From Annulohypoxylon bovei var. microspora (Eukaryota; Ascomycota; Sordariomycetes; Xylariales; Hypoxylaceae): DNA of 64,000 nt. Location of the stretch: contig MU405226.1 in NCBI GenBank assembly GCA_022836615.1, positions 124,001 to 188,000 on the forward strand. The letters run 5' to 3'. The notes under the pieces were generated by a model that had not been told where the DNA came from, did not search any database, and was given only the letters and a program-made list of their open reading frames with translations. Shown here piece by piece: positions 24,040 to 36,554 of this stretch; positions within the stretch are counted from its first letter, which is position 1, and every line of letters begins with the position of its first letter. The position numbers and the translations under genes are program-made.

Positions 24040-27000
24040 GGGTGTCGAGGAGATTTTACTCGGTAGAAAATTATATCTCTCGGCAGGGGCGGCAAGAAGG
24101 GAAATATCGAGAGGATGAGACTCGTGGGTTTTCGTAGTCGTCGGTTTGCATTGCACAGGCGTCATGGGATATATCTATGTCACTCTGAACCACAGGAGGC
24201 GGGCGAGTGACTGGCAAAAAGAAAGAAATCGGTTGTAGACATGACGGAGAATCGTACGTCCTGTCTTTTAGGGTCATACGAACAGATAATTAGATGAGAT
24301 CTTTGATTCGTATGTTCATCGCCGCCCATCGTTTTTCTAGTGGGTGAATGGGTGAAGTCCATTCCCCGCGTTTTCGCCGATTCTTTATGAGAAGTGACAA
24401 GTGAGGTGTAGGAAGTGTCCCTACGTATGTAGGACCTCGGGCCAAGACTCAAATTTCGTGTATACGCCGCAATATGATATCTGAGCACAGGATAATGATG
24501 GACCACACAGGCGCCGCTTGCTCCAACCTACATCCTTACTCATATGTAGCTGATTTGCGCGGAGCTGGATCGACGTTACAGCACATACGATGTGGAGGGA
24601 GTCCCCGCAGCTTGCTAGGGCCGAACCGAACTGACCGAACTGTCTGTGGGGTGGATGGCTAGCTGCTCAGCCTCCTTGGCCAACATGCGCGGTATGGGGA
24701 CCGGTGAACGGGTCTATGAAAGCGCGTAGGCTATGTAGGAGGCCTCTCGGTGATCAAGTGAGGGTATTCGTGGATATCGCACTCACGCCGCCAAGGTGCC
24801 AAGGAAGCGTGTATCTAGAGCGTAGGGGCGAGTCTTGGCTGTCAGCTGTTAGCGCTGGCGTTGATACCTACCTACCTACCTACATGCCTACATATGCACA
24901 TTTTGCAAAAGGTCTGCAGAACTTTGTTGTCTGGTCTCGTCCCGCCGAGTTAGCTCGATGTGACGACGCGAGCACCACGCAGGGCTGAGAAGGGCCAAGA
25001 AACTTAGAGGGGGTCGTGGGGTTGTAGGTCAGGGTCTGAGAGCTGATGAGCGACTCCGCAGACTTTCATACGCACATTGCCCGAATAGGCAAAGAGGACA
25101 GTATCGTCTCCTCCCTTACGTGAGGACTAGCTACGGTGCCCAGGCGTCTGACATCTTCCCCATACCCGTCCCCAGATCGTCAGTCTCGCATGCTCTTTTC
25201 CGACGGCGACGGTACCGGGTTATGTAGATGTTTTCGACCTAATTACCGCATTCGACGCCGTACGTTCATATATATTCTTAAGCGCATAACGACGTCGGTC
25301 AGCCGCAGCTGCGCGGTGATACCTAGCACCATCGTCGTCGCCGTCACGACATGAAAAACAAATGTCTGGGCGCGACACGGGGGCCTTCGGCGAGACAGGT
25401 GAGACGGTGACGCAGATGTCAGATATCACGTTTCGCGCCCGCCCACCTCCCCCAAGCCGCATATGCGTGCCGAATGCGACGACGAGGCCGGATAGTCGGC
25501 ATCTCTTGGCAGCACATGGCCTGCAAGGACGTGTTCTCGTCGTCTCGCGCCCAGACGGCCCTGCTCTACTTCGTTGGCTGTGCCTCGTTCTGGTTTAGAG
25601 CGTCATACATCTGGACTGCCGTGATTAGATCATCCGCATATTGCGGCATGCATAGCTCCCATCCATGGCTTGGTTATCAAGGGCGAGATAGCAAATCTGG
25701 TTTTCTAGATAGATGCTGTAAAATCAGGGTTAATAGCCACTTGTTTCTGGGCTCGGCTTGGTACGACTTACTGCTATCGAACTTATACACAAGCGAGATA
25801 AACCCACAGCTTTTTATTTATACCACTATATTATTTTGCTATCCAGTCTGGATAGCCTCCAGTTATATAGCCATATGCCTTTTTATCCTATAACGCTACC
25901 GTTGACGGTGGTATACCAACTTAGCTGCTATACCATTTTAGTATGAACAGTAGACAATCTATTTCCGTTAACGGATCTCTCGGAAAAGAGTTGGAAATTT
26001 AGTTTGGTAATTGATCGAGTTGGAATAGGTCTCTGCAATCGTGAAAACTCCCACTTTCTAGACTTCTCCTATTGAAGAGTAGCTATATGCGTGAGGATCT
26101 AGAGTTCCGTGACTACCTATATAGTGTGTTATCTGTTACGATGAATACGAGAAAATGCATATAGTACCTCAGCGTGATGATTTCTCCTTTTCATCACATG
26201 TACTCAAAGACTTTAGAAATCGGTTGGAATATGTGTATGTCGATAGACTATTGGATGATGCTTCCGGCGCACCACAAGTTCTGTAATTTCATCGGTCTCT
26301 CGGAAGTTCCGCATAAATATCCAAATAATATCAAGCTTCTACCTTCGGATATTCCAATAAGACCTAGTGTTGAGGATAAATGTGCTCAATATTTCCAACC
26401 AAGGCAGCACTAAACCCGTCTAAGTGTTATGATTGCTTGAATGTGATGCCATAGACATCATAGAAGATGGCGCTCCTGATTGGGCAAGACCCAGCAAGAT
26501 CTAGAGAGCTTCTTTTTCTCGGCTTAAGCCAATCGGTCCCCCAGGAAGCGGGGTGCTGCTTATTGGAATATGTAGTAGGTCTCTAAATAAAGATGTATCA
26601 GAGCAAATGCCGTGTTGCTGCAAGCTGTGCTACTTGCCAAGTAGAAGAGCCAAGGTGCTAAAGCTGCGACGAGACAAGAGACGTGCATCTTGAAATGCTT
26701 AGCACGCCATACCTGGCTGAGGTGGCTGGTTCCCTATATCATTAGAAATGTAAGCAACGACTAGGGCCAGTTCCGTGAGTACACGGCGACTCCGAATCGG
26801 GTTATATCAGAATCCAGAGTGACACGGGAAATCTGTTGGGAGAAGCGGATTCACTCGGAACTCTGCGGAGCTCACATGTCGTCATCTATAGCCCTGCATT
26901 TCGGAATAGAATATCATTTCGGTCAGGGATATTTGAGCTTATCAAGGTTCTATAGGAAGCGAGTATGATAGACGATCCGTTCGTCATATTTTCCCCTCAA

Positions 27001-28060
27001 GCACGCGTGGATTTTGCCCCTTTCAGATTACAGGACTAGTAGATAGTCCAACAAATGTTGAACATGATGAAGACCATATGCGTACAAGGGCCGGGAGGGG
27101 CCGAATCATGCCGACGGAACTTATCATCATGCCCGTCCCTGGCGTTATTGCCGGCCGGCGGTTGGTAGTCGACTTAATGGCGGTCAAGCACCCTGGCTCG
27201 ATAAAAAACGATAGCTTCAACAATAGCTTGTTAAAGTGCAAGTCGGTCAAGGTGAGAGCAGAGAGCTATGTTAGTTTTTATTTGTACGATATGGCAGTAA
27301 GCCCCGGGAGCATCGGATTCGCCAATCTCTTGTGACTGGGTGTTCCTAATCTAACGAGTAATAGTTGGCCATTTAGATAGATCGGTTATTGTAGCTTAGA
27401 GGTGTGCGGTGAGAAAAAGAAAAAAACCTCCAGGGCAGGGCTGTTAGCGCAGGGAGGACACAGTTGTAAAATTTTAGGAAAATGCCGGGTTGGTGTGAGC
27501 AAATAACCGGACAGGATCGTAACCCGTGTGAGAGCCACGATGGCTGCGAGGTGTTGAATCTGTGATGCATTCGGCGAGGCTGCAGGACGAGCCAAGATTT
27601 CGTGCGTCTAATGTGGCTGACCTGGCTGACCTGACAAGCATGGGAGACATGGATCTTTATGTTCAAGCAGCCAAGGTCAGGGCGCTGACTTGACCATTTC
27701 ACCTCGTGCTATTTTAGGATTACTTGTTTCGTGGAATTCGTAATTCCTGACATGTGAATAATATGACCACTTCATCGTTGGTAGCCTCGTCCATGTTGGA
27801 AATATGCATATCACGGAAACCTCGCAAATCGCGGATAAGTTTTGTATATACCTACCTACCTACCTACGTATGTACTACACATACCTACCGAATAGAATAT
27901 TGGCTATCGATCACTCAATATGGTGTACCTATGTAATATATATGTATTACTATGTATATCCGGACATATTATAGCAAACTTACTCGCTCCTAAAGAGAAG
28001 ACCGTGTGATCTTTTGTCTCCATGCATACGATACCTAGGACTTACATAGGTACGTATGTA

Positions 28061-28363
28061 CAGTCTACCCCCTGAAATAATGTTAGTACGAACCTTATTT
28101 TGATACAGATTTACACCAGGGTACCCAAGTAGCAAGCAAGGCTTTGAAACGTATTCTTGAAACATTTAAATTTTTTAAATTTATTTCTAATGGAAAAAAA
28201 GGGTAATATAAGTATAGCTTATTTTATAAAAAAAATTATATGTTTTAAGGATTAAATTTCGTGACTTTATTTAAGATTGAAACTTGGTGTGATACTCAGA
28301 TCATGGGTGGTTGATAAAGTCACTTTTGCAATTCGTACTAACATTATTTCAGGGGGGCGAGTG
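28061..28363. mobile_element. Tc1/mariner-type MITE, 303 bp, TA target
   Basis: 32-bp terminal inverted repeats, left 28061-28092 and right 28332-28363, match at 29 of 32 positions. The inner 25 bp are identical and begin CCCCCTGAAATAATGTTAGT. The element starts CAGTC and ends GAGTG on the plus strand, flanked on both sides by TA (28059-28060 and 28364-28365). This is the target duplication of Tc1/mariner/pogo transposons. The interior is AT-rich, without a coding frame, and holds a 10-bp palindrome pair GTGACTTTAT/ATAAAGTCAC (28261-28270, 28314-28323). It is therefore non-autonomous. Superfamily assignment rests on the TA duplication and CAG start. Confidence 0.8.
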
Positions 28364-29812
28364 TAGGCAGGTAGGTAGTCTGGAATCTGGATAGTCTGGA
28401 GTAGAACGACATGGCGGTAGGGATTCTTTACCCCCCCTCTTTTTTATTCGTCTCGCTCTCGACGGGTAGCAGTGCCGATGCGACGAGATTCATCTACCCT
28501 ATCCTACATCAGCAATCGGGGAAATGTAGCCTAAGTAGGGAACTGCATCTGCCAGCGTTCGATCTTGTCATCTTGTCATCTTGGTGGATGGCTGGTTTCG
28601 AAACGGCTCGACCCGTTGGCTCCTCAATTCCCATCCCGCTACCTTGGGGGGGTTATTTAGCGTCAGACGTAATGCCAGGTACTGCTACGTTGTGGTGGAG
28701 GTTGTGGTGGAGGTTGGAGGCGGAGATGATGCGTTAGATTCCGTCCATGGCCCGTTAGTTAAAAAACCAGCATGTAGATCAGGAATACATACGTACGGAG
28801 ATATGTCGTGTGGCCCTCCTTTACTAGAACGACTGTCGTGCTACATAGTACATGCCCAGGCTCAAGACCTACCTACCTAGCAACCTGGGCAATGGTCAAC
28901 CTAGATATTTTCTCGTTATCTTGTCTTCCGTAGGAGTCGCACAGATGTGTCATCACAATGTAAAGGGTTGGAAAGGAAATCAATCCTTGTTCATCACTTG
29001 TTCTTGGCTACGCGATGTATGCGCCAAGTTCGCCAAGAGCACGAGATTGTATCACTCCCGTACGTCTTGTCTAATTCAAGTCGACCTCCTACTCTGCTAC
29101 TCTATTCTCCACGGCCTAGGTTTATTGGAGTACATATGCTTCTCGGCTAGAAACGAGGACTTTGCGGATCTTGACCATCATCATCATACTTAATATCATA
29201 AATCCGTGAATATCATTCGAGCATCTAGCAGGCTGGCAAAGTAAAAAAAAGCGGAGGCAAGTCGTGCGTGGGCGCAGACGGGTATGTGTAAGCCACACCA
29301 TAACATCGGTAGTTAATGTAGCCGTGATGTTGTTGAAGCTTTTGATTGCGTGTCTGATAGGAAGAAATTTACAACCCGGATGCACATATAGTCCTTGGGG
29401 CTACCTTCTGATTATGGCCAAGATGGTGCGGGAGAGAAGGATTGGAGGAGGATGACAAGGCGAAGAGAGGGGTGAATGTTCCTTCTTGGCCTTAACCCGG
29501 AGGTCTGGGAGTGCGGTTGGCTCCAAGGCGTATATGTTGTGGACGTCAACTGGCAGACTGCCCAGGTGGTTCTGGGAGGTTGTGGACGAAAGGCTTGGTT
29601 GGTATGTACCTTCAATGTTTAATATGGATACGTAGGTAGGTAGTGTTACAATAATCTCGACTATCGTGTTGATTATCGATGAAGAGTCATAGTATCATAG
29701 TATGATGACGAGTACAGAAGGTAGCCAAGCGGAGGATAATCAGGCTGTCGCTAGTCGCTATCGTATGTCCATCCACTATTGCCCGCTGCAGGACTCGACC
29801 GGAATTTTACAT

Positions 29813-29864
29813 ACCTACCACCTACCACCTACCACCTACCTAGGTATGTAGGCATGTATGTAGG
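29813..29864. repeat. CCTACC/CCTAGG microsatellite with hairpin potential
   Basis: Repeated CTACCACCTACC followed by TACCTAGGTATGTAGGCATG and further TGTAGG. It forms an imperfect palindrome centred on CCTAGG. This is the longest member of a dispersed family in this window. Confidence 0.75.
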
Positions 29865-31623
29865 ATACTAGTTAGATACCTCTTTTGGATACGGGATATC
29901 GATTCTCGAAAGCTTTGCTGGCAGATCTGACCATTTCACTAGCCTAACGTAGCATTGGAGTGTCTGCCGGCGAGATCATGTCGGAGAGATGCTAATCATT
30001 GGGTCATTGAACGAAGGAAAATAAGAAGGGATATGTAGGTAGGTATGTATGTGATATGTGGATTCTAGAAAAGTAAGACGAAAACAACCTCGAGGTTTAT
30101 AGGAGGCGTAAGAGGATGTGAGAGGATAAGAAGACGTAAGAGGAAGATTGCAGGTGTCTTCAGGAATTTTAGATTAGAAAACGGAGGCAAGATGACTTAC
30201 ATACATGCATGGGTCCATGTTCGGGCATACCTCTGTCTAGGGCTTTCACAGGGCTTTCACATACCTTACAAATAAATAAATGTACAAATCGAATATGCAT
30301 CTAGTAGTGCCAAATACATACTATGTACATACATAGTGACTCGTGCGTGGGAAGTACGGCACTACGGCACTACGGCAGGCTACCTAAGTCTTGCTAGCAG
30401 AGGTGTGGGTATGTAATGTACTACTACTGTACCATGTAAAAATAGGAAATTTCAAATGGAAACGCGCCGTCACTACCACAAGGTTTATTTTCTTGGCTTC
30501 TTCCAAGAACGTCTACGTACCATGGAAGGTTAAGAAAAAGAGCTTTCGTCTGGGCAGCCACAGCCTACCTACCCTACCCTTTATCATCATATGTAAATCT
30601 AGCCGTTCCTTCCAAGGTTCCCATAGTTGCCCAATCTAGACTTGCTTGGGATTTTTATTTTTATTCGTCAACAAGATGTGACTAAAGTAAACTGTTCCCA
30701 ACTTACTAACTTTCATACTTTCAAACTTTCTGACTTTTACACCTTCACGTCATTTTCTTATTTTCCCACCTTCTTTTGACGCGACTGTACCAATAAGTCC
30801 ACTGAATATCAAATTCTTTCGTCGTTGTTACCTACAGACACTGGAGCCTATGGTCTCCACTTGTTTCTGTAAATTGAAAGCAGCCCCAGAAACCTATCTA
30901 CCTCTATCGCCTCGCGCCAATCCCTTCGTTGAAACTTAACATAGCCAAGCTTTATGTCAAGAAAGAGAGGCAAGCTGAAGAATTTCTGAAACCTCGTCAG
31001 CTTAAAAAAAAAGGAAAAACCTGTCTGATCTGATTTATACCTGCAACGGGAGCTAAGCCACCCTAGCAAAACATACGACATCATCCATATACTGATACCT
31101 TATCTACTCTACCGACCTTGAAAACAAACGCCTCCTCGTTCTTAATAGTTGTCGTCAGAGACAACAAACAACACTCGTTATTCATAACTAACCCCATTTT
31201 CTCGCCACCACCTCATACAATACATAAGCTTATATGGCCGCCATTTAACAAAACACACAAAACATACCATACCACCAACCAATCAACCAACTCGTGTGTT
31301 TCACGACCAATATCTTGTTATTAAAAATTATCCCTGTTAACTCACGTGGCTCATCGTCTCGATCATTCGAGACCCCTTAGCTTCGCCTCTTCTCGTTCCT
31401 CCACGCGGACATCAGATCATCTCGAGAACGGATAGCCCCGAGCTATCCCTTTGAGTTTCCGTTCGATTCACCCGCGCTCAATGCCGTCTGTACGATTCTG
31501 CCATCTCCGCCCTCTCACTGAGGAAACGTGAGTCAAGGTATAGGCAGTATTGGTACTAGCGCTATTTTAATGAACATATTCTATTTAAGAAAAGAGAAAA
31601 TAAGAAGGGAAAAAGAGAAAAAA

Positions 31624-34053
31624 ATGTCTGGAGGTTTACCTGCCCGGGTTAGAAGCCCTGGGGACGGCGTCTCTCCTAAGTCGCAACCGGCACTTAAGAA
31701 GACCGATTACTTCAACCTCGAGAAGAAACCAACGCCGACCTCCCCGGTCCCCGGCCCCGACTCCCAGCAGAGTAGCGGGAAGAGCACACCTCGAGCAGAT
31801 TCGGCGCGAACAGCCGTAGTAGTGGTCGACGCGAAGGGCAAGGGGAAGGAGATTGTTGAAAGCACAGGAGATGCGAGCGCGACGACGACTCCAGGTGAGA
31901 CTGCTTCTAGTACAGGGAGTAGTGGTCCCCCGTCTAGAAAGGGTTCCATCTCGTCCGTGACCTTTGCACCTCCTCGTAATCCATCACTGCCTCAGGGCCT
32001 GAAGAAACCACATGCCGGAAATCGAATTCGGGCGGCTTCACCACCGCATCGTAGGTAAGTTGACATGTTTGTTTTCCTCTCTCTCCATTTCATACATACC
32101 ACCGTCCACACGAGTACACAGATGCAAACTTTCTCCGTTTATGGGTATGGAATGTCCAAATGTGTATCGGTATGCAGTTGAGAAGCTGTTACGCCGTCGT
32201 CACCAATAACGGCTGTGCCAAGATGCCGGCGCAACCATACATCACACAGCGGGGAAGCTCCTCGACGACTAGAGGGTCTGCTTCGTCTTACCTATTACAT
32301 CATACATGCGCCTAGAGATTCTGCGGCTGTTAGGTTACTACCTAGGTAGTGTCCTGGGGAATGATCGCTTGGTTTGCTGAGTGAGAAAGATCCAACGCTC
32401 CCGGCTGTTTCTGTTTGCATGATTCTCTGGCGAAGGATAGTGCCCGCGGCTTGACATGTGTGGTCTGAAGAAAAAGAAAGAAGACAAAGACTCGGTCTTC
32501 CAATATGGTCGCATGTCGTTCCAGTCAGGATCGTCGAGCTAGTCCGATTTCGAATCGCATGGCCTTACCTAGGACCCCTAAAGCAAGCGTCATTCGTCGA
32601 ATTTCCCCCCGTGCTACCCCGCTCACTATAACCCCCCACTCTCATTGTTTTCTCCTTGGGCAACCCCGTACTTCTGTCCATGTACCTCGACCGAGGATGA
32701 TGAAGGCGCAGCATCCTAGGCATTAGTGGCAACTGGGTTGAATTTCCAACGCTTCCTTTTCCTAGCTTGTTCACTGAATTTCGCGCAAATGGTGTCTTCA
32801 CGATTCCGGCCCGTATCACCAATATCTCTTCCCTGTCATACTCGCGGCACTCCTTTGTGCCGCCATTGTTCTAAATGATGACAACGGAGACGCTAACCGA
32901 ATCACCTCGTTCGCAAAGGTTCGAGTCTCATGTAGCATTCGACAATATACCTCTCGGCGAGTCAACCGAGTACAATCCAATCTCGTTCACTCTTAATTAC
33001 CGACATGCGGGCTTTCAGTTTAGACGGCGCCACCGGACCTTCATGGTCGGCGTGGACGACAATTCGTACTCCGATCACGCTTTGCAATGGTTATTGGATG
33101 AGCTAGTCGACGACGGCGACGAGATAGTCTGCGTCCGCGTAATAGAGACCCAGGTCCGTCTTACCGACAAACAGTATCAGGAAGACGCAAAGACCTTGAT
33201 GGAATCGATCCAGGCGAAAAATATGCAAAATCGGGCAATTGGCCTAGTTTTAGAATACGCTGTTGGGAAGTTACATAACACGTTCCAACATCTTGTCAGT
33301 ATATCCCGCTGCTCTGCTTGACTTACCAATTTTATGCATATTCTTATGCATCTCATTGAATTGAGATAATGCTGACTCAGACTGCATTAGATCAAAATCT
33401 ACCAACCTAGCATGTTGATCGTCGGTACGAAGGGTAGGAGCCTCGATGGTGTCCAGGGATTCCTAGTGAATCGTAGTTCGTTTTCGAAGTATTGCTTGCA
33501 GTATTCGCCGGTGCCCGTTGTCGTCGTGCGTCCCAACGAGAAGCGCGAGAAGAAGAAAGCTAAGCGCGCGCATGACCCCTCTAGGCAAAGCTATGCGCAA
33601 ATGCTACTTGGACAGCCACATGAGGCCGACAGTGAGAACAGTAGTGTGTACGAGCTAGAACCCACCCTCACCCCGGACGAAGAGGCACACCGAGTGGCAG
33701 TAGCTGTAGGATTACCAGCGGCATACGACCCGACAATAAAACCTATCGATCCCACTAGCCTGCTGAAGAGCCATACCCGACGATCTATGCTAGACGTATC
33801 TAAGGAGGCTCTTGCGATAGTAGATAAGGGAGGCGTGCCTGCTGAGAAGAAGTCTTCTCCGGACGGTGATGATTCGGATTCGGACTCTGAAGGGGAGTTC
33901 GAGGTCACTCCTGGCGAGGAGGCGCTTAGAGAGCGACTGCACAAGATGGAGTTGAACGAAGGAGCCGCGCTCAGAGCTGAGGCTAGGAAGTTAAGTTCTG
34001 GGTCTGCCGATAGCGACGAAGATCCGCCGGGAGGAGGGGGTGCCAAGACGTGA
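31624..34053 (+). CDS. Universal stress protein (UspA-fold) family protein
   Basis: Three exons (31624-32054, 32919-33294, 33391-34053), 489 residues. The role of such large fungal USP proteins is not established; the UspA fold commonly binds ATP. Residues 1-143 are Ser/Pro/Thr-rich and disordered. The USP domain covers about 165-330: RTFMVGVDDNSYSDHALQWL, then DEIVCVRVIE, then MLIVGTKGRSLDGVQGF and SKYCLQYSPVPVVVVRP. The usual bacterial Gly-Ser of the ATP motif is Ser-Ser here (VNRSSFS). The C-terminal 150 residues are acidic and Ser-rich. Intron 1 is 864 nt, very long for this genome. Its ends (GTAAGT donor, GCTAAC branch, AAAG acceptor) join SPPHR to RFESHVAFDN in frame. A tandem ATG-ATG at 32875 inside the intron is in frame with exon 2 and could start a short isoform. 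Intron 2 has a weak GTCAGT donor. Confidence 0.85.
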
Positions 34054-36554
34054 CGCGACCATCGCACATGAGGAACCGATAATTGAGTGCTACGCAAGCG
34101 GGTTGTCTGCATATTCCTATCCTTTTTCGTTGGTGGTTTATCAAGAGGAAGGAGTTGGGCGGGTGGATGATTTAACAGAGTTTCCCCAGCGTTATCCTTG
34201 TGATTGATGGTTATATCGAGGGGTAGCATTTACTCGGGAATCTCTACAAGAACGGCGTTTGAAAATCATATTCATCGAGGATTGGGGAAATACCCAGGTT
34301 GGGATTTTTATAAAGCGTTCAAAGTACGTTACAGCGCCAGCTCATGATATGAGCGGCCATGAACAATAAAATCAACTCTCCTCCATACTCAGACTTGGTG
34401 CAAGTTGCTAGTGTGCGGACGGCCCAAATCGATTGCGTTGGTGCGGGTGCCATCGCAGGAGACTCATGATTCTGAAAGAATCGTGTGAGCAACTTTTGGG
34501 CCGTTTGCAGAGCCAGGACGTATCAGTTTAGGAGGAGGTATTCTTATACCATATCACAGCATAGGCAGAGAAGCTATCATGACCTAGTATCAAGTTGTGG
34601 GAATCAGGGGATGAAGCTACCGCAAGACTTGTGTAGCTGTATATATCAAGGATTCTAATATTCAACTAGGTACTCGGGAGATTCGGATAGCCTCGTTAGG
34701 AAGGCCCTAATATATGAAACACAGACCGACGTCACATCTCTTTACTCCGATAGCTTTAGAGGTTTCTAGGACCATGGTCAACAACTCCAGGAATCTAGAG
34801 GCCGCCGAGACAGGAGATATTGGTTGGGTTTGATCCATGCGATGCTGTCGCTATCAGGGATGACGGTGGTGGCTTACCAATATCCTTGCCCGGTAGTCCT
34901 CGAAGATACTTAGGCTATTTTAAGCAAAGCAATGGATTATGGGAATAGTAGATATATCAAGTTTCCAGACACCTCAGTCGGCCCATCTTAGCAACCTACT
35001 TTTTACAATAGTAAATGTTTTTTGAACGGTGACATTGCGGGTTCTGGACGCAAAATTAAGAACATAAGTAGTAATTTATAGAAGTGTCACATAGTATCCC
35101 TTGATACATGTGGTTTGGCTTCATACGCCAAGCAAGATAAATACCTACCTAGGTACATACCTACCTAGTTATCAGACTAAATACGAGACAATGGCAACAC
35201 AACGCCACGTGTATTGCAAGATCTTCCGTCTTCCGTAGACAATAGTAGCAATGTTTCTATATACGTGTTTGGAAAGATAGAACATGTAATTGATTACTGT
35301 ACCTACTATACGGACCTAGTAAGGTGAATAGTAGCGTCTTTGCACGACGTTGCCTTGTCTCTATGGGTTGTTAGGGTTCCCATCCATCAGTGGCGGATAT
35401 CTTAGTCTTCGAGACAAGAAAATAACCAGCCGACCAACGTATTCACCTTCGACATCTCAGACAAACTCCGGTCCTTACTCCCTTACTGTCCATCATCGCA
35501 TACCTCGTCAAGCCGCCCCCGACTCCCCGTTACGAAACTCTAAAAATATCTAGCCCTGCCCTGACAACAGAAGCAAAAAAAACAAAAAAAAAATATGTAT
35601 GTCAGCAGGATATATCTAACAGCAAACCCAGTTCGTTGTTTGCAGGTACTGCTAGCGAAAAAATACTGCTCTACCGCTCTCGGCACTCGTAAATGATCAG
35701 GACATTCTAGGGATTTTATGAAAAGTCTGATGATAAGGATTGGTGCCTTGGTATTAAAAAGAAGAAGAGGGAAAAGAGAATACAAAAATTTCAATAGAAA
35801 TAGGTGAGCAAAATGTTAGCAGACCCACAACCTCGGGAGGCTGGTGCATAGCCACAATGTGGCATAAAACCCCATCAAGATGTGTGGCTTGACTGTTATC
35901 TCAGCCTCACTTCAGCTTCTGATTCATCAACTTTCAAGTTTTCTTGAACCGAGACTTTATGAAACATTTGCAGATGGAACCATCTCACATCGCCATGTGT
36001 TCTCAAATCAGTCTTGTTTCACAACTGACGAGCAAGGCACAATTGTTTAATCAATTCGGCACAAGAGAAATTTATGGAAATAAGTAGAATTTTAAAAGCA
36101 TTCAAGCTCGGTGCGCCGAGTGGTTATGCCGGGTGCGAATTCCTGAATATCCCTTCTCCCGTATCTAGTGCATTACTTATACATCCAGCCGAAAATAACC
36201 ATAGCATTATGAAACTCCAGTAAAAGCAACACCCTTATAGGGTCTTTCCTAGCTAAAGTGTAAGAAGCTCAATTCATACCGACATGCATGTTGTCCGTCC
36301 GCGACTCGCTACGGAGGCTTGTTCACCCAATGCCAAACGCCACCGCGTATGCAGGAAAGAAAAAGGGAAGGCGCCAATGAGGAATCGTCCGCATCAGAAG
36401 TAAAATCAGGAGTCCGCACAAGGGTATCTTGATAAGATCAATCGCATAGGTTACCCGAAACGTCCGATGATATGCCCAGTAAGCCGTAAAACGCCACAAA
36501 ATGCCCCAGGTTCCGTGTCTATCTTGTTGCTGCTTTCATGAACCGATAAGGCCA
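34054..36554. other. Convergent gene-free stretch, USP to RING-PHD
   Basis: 2.5 kb with no supported gene between converging ends. It contains a palindromic CCTACCTAGG tract (35142-35168), a poly-A rich patch at 35575-35592, and a tRNA-like fragment at 36110-36155 that lacks a complete cloverleaf. Nothing else is recognised. Confidence 0.5.
35142..35168. repeat. CCTACCTAGGTA palindromic tract
   Basis: TACCTACCTAGGTACATACC then TACCTAG: two copies of the dispersed CCTACCTAG motif in a self-complementary arrangement. Confidence 0.7.

Larger units (their letters stand above)
24040..31623. other. Gene-poor 7.6 kb stretch with a MITE
   Basis: No gene is supported. Contents are a delimited TA-target MITE (28061-28363), CCTACC tracts at 24866-24893, 27850-27867 and 29813-29864, short direct repeats (GGGCTTTCACA twice near 30240; CTACGGCA repeats near 30358), and AT-rich patches at 25700-26000. 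The last 600 bases are the CA- and CT-rich leader of the USP gene. It carries a probable 5'-UTR intron (31528-31589, GTGAGT donor, AG acceptor). Open frames up to 139 codons show no family features. Confidence 0.5.

Noticed and set aside
32505..32726. 73-codon frame inside the long USP intron
   Set aside because: No splice sites or homology to make it an extra exon; rich in Pro/Arg/His, as random frames are.
33591..34229. 212-codon minus frame
   Set aside because: Antisense shadow of USP exon 3; Ser-rich because the sense strand is rich in acidic codons.
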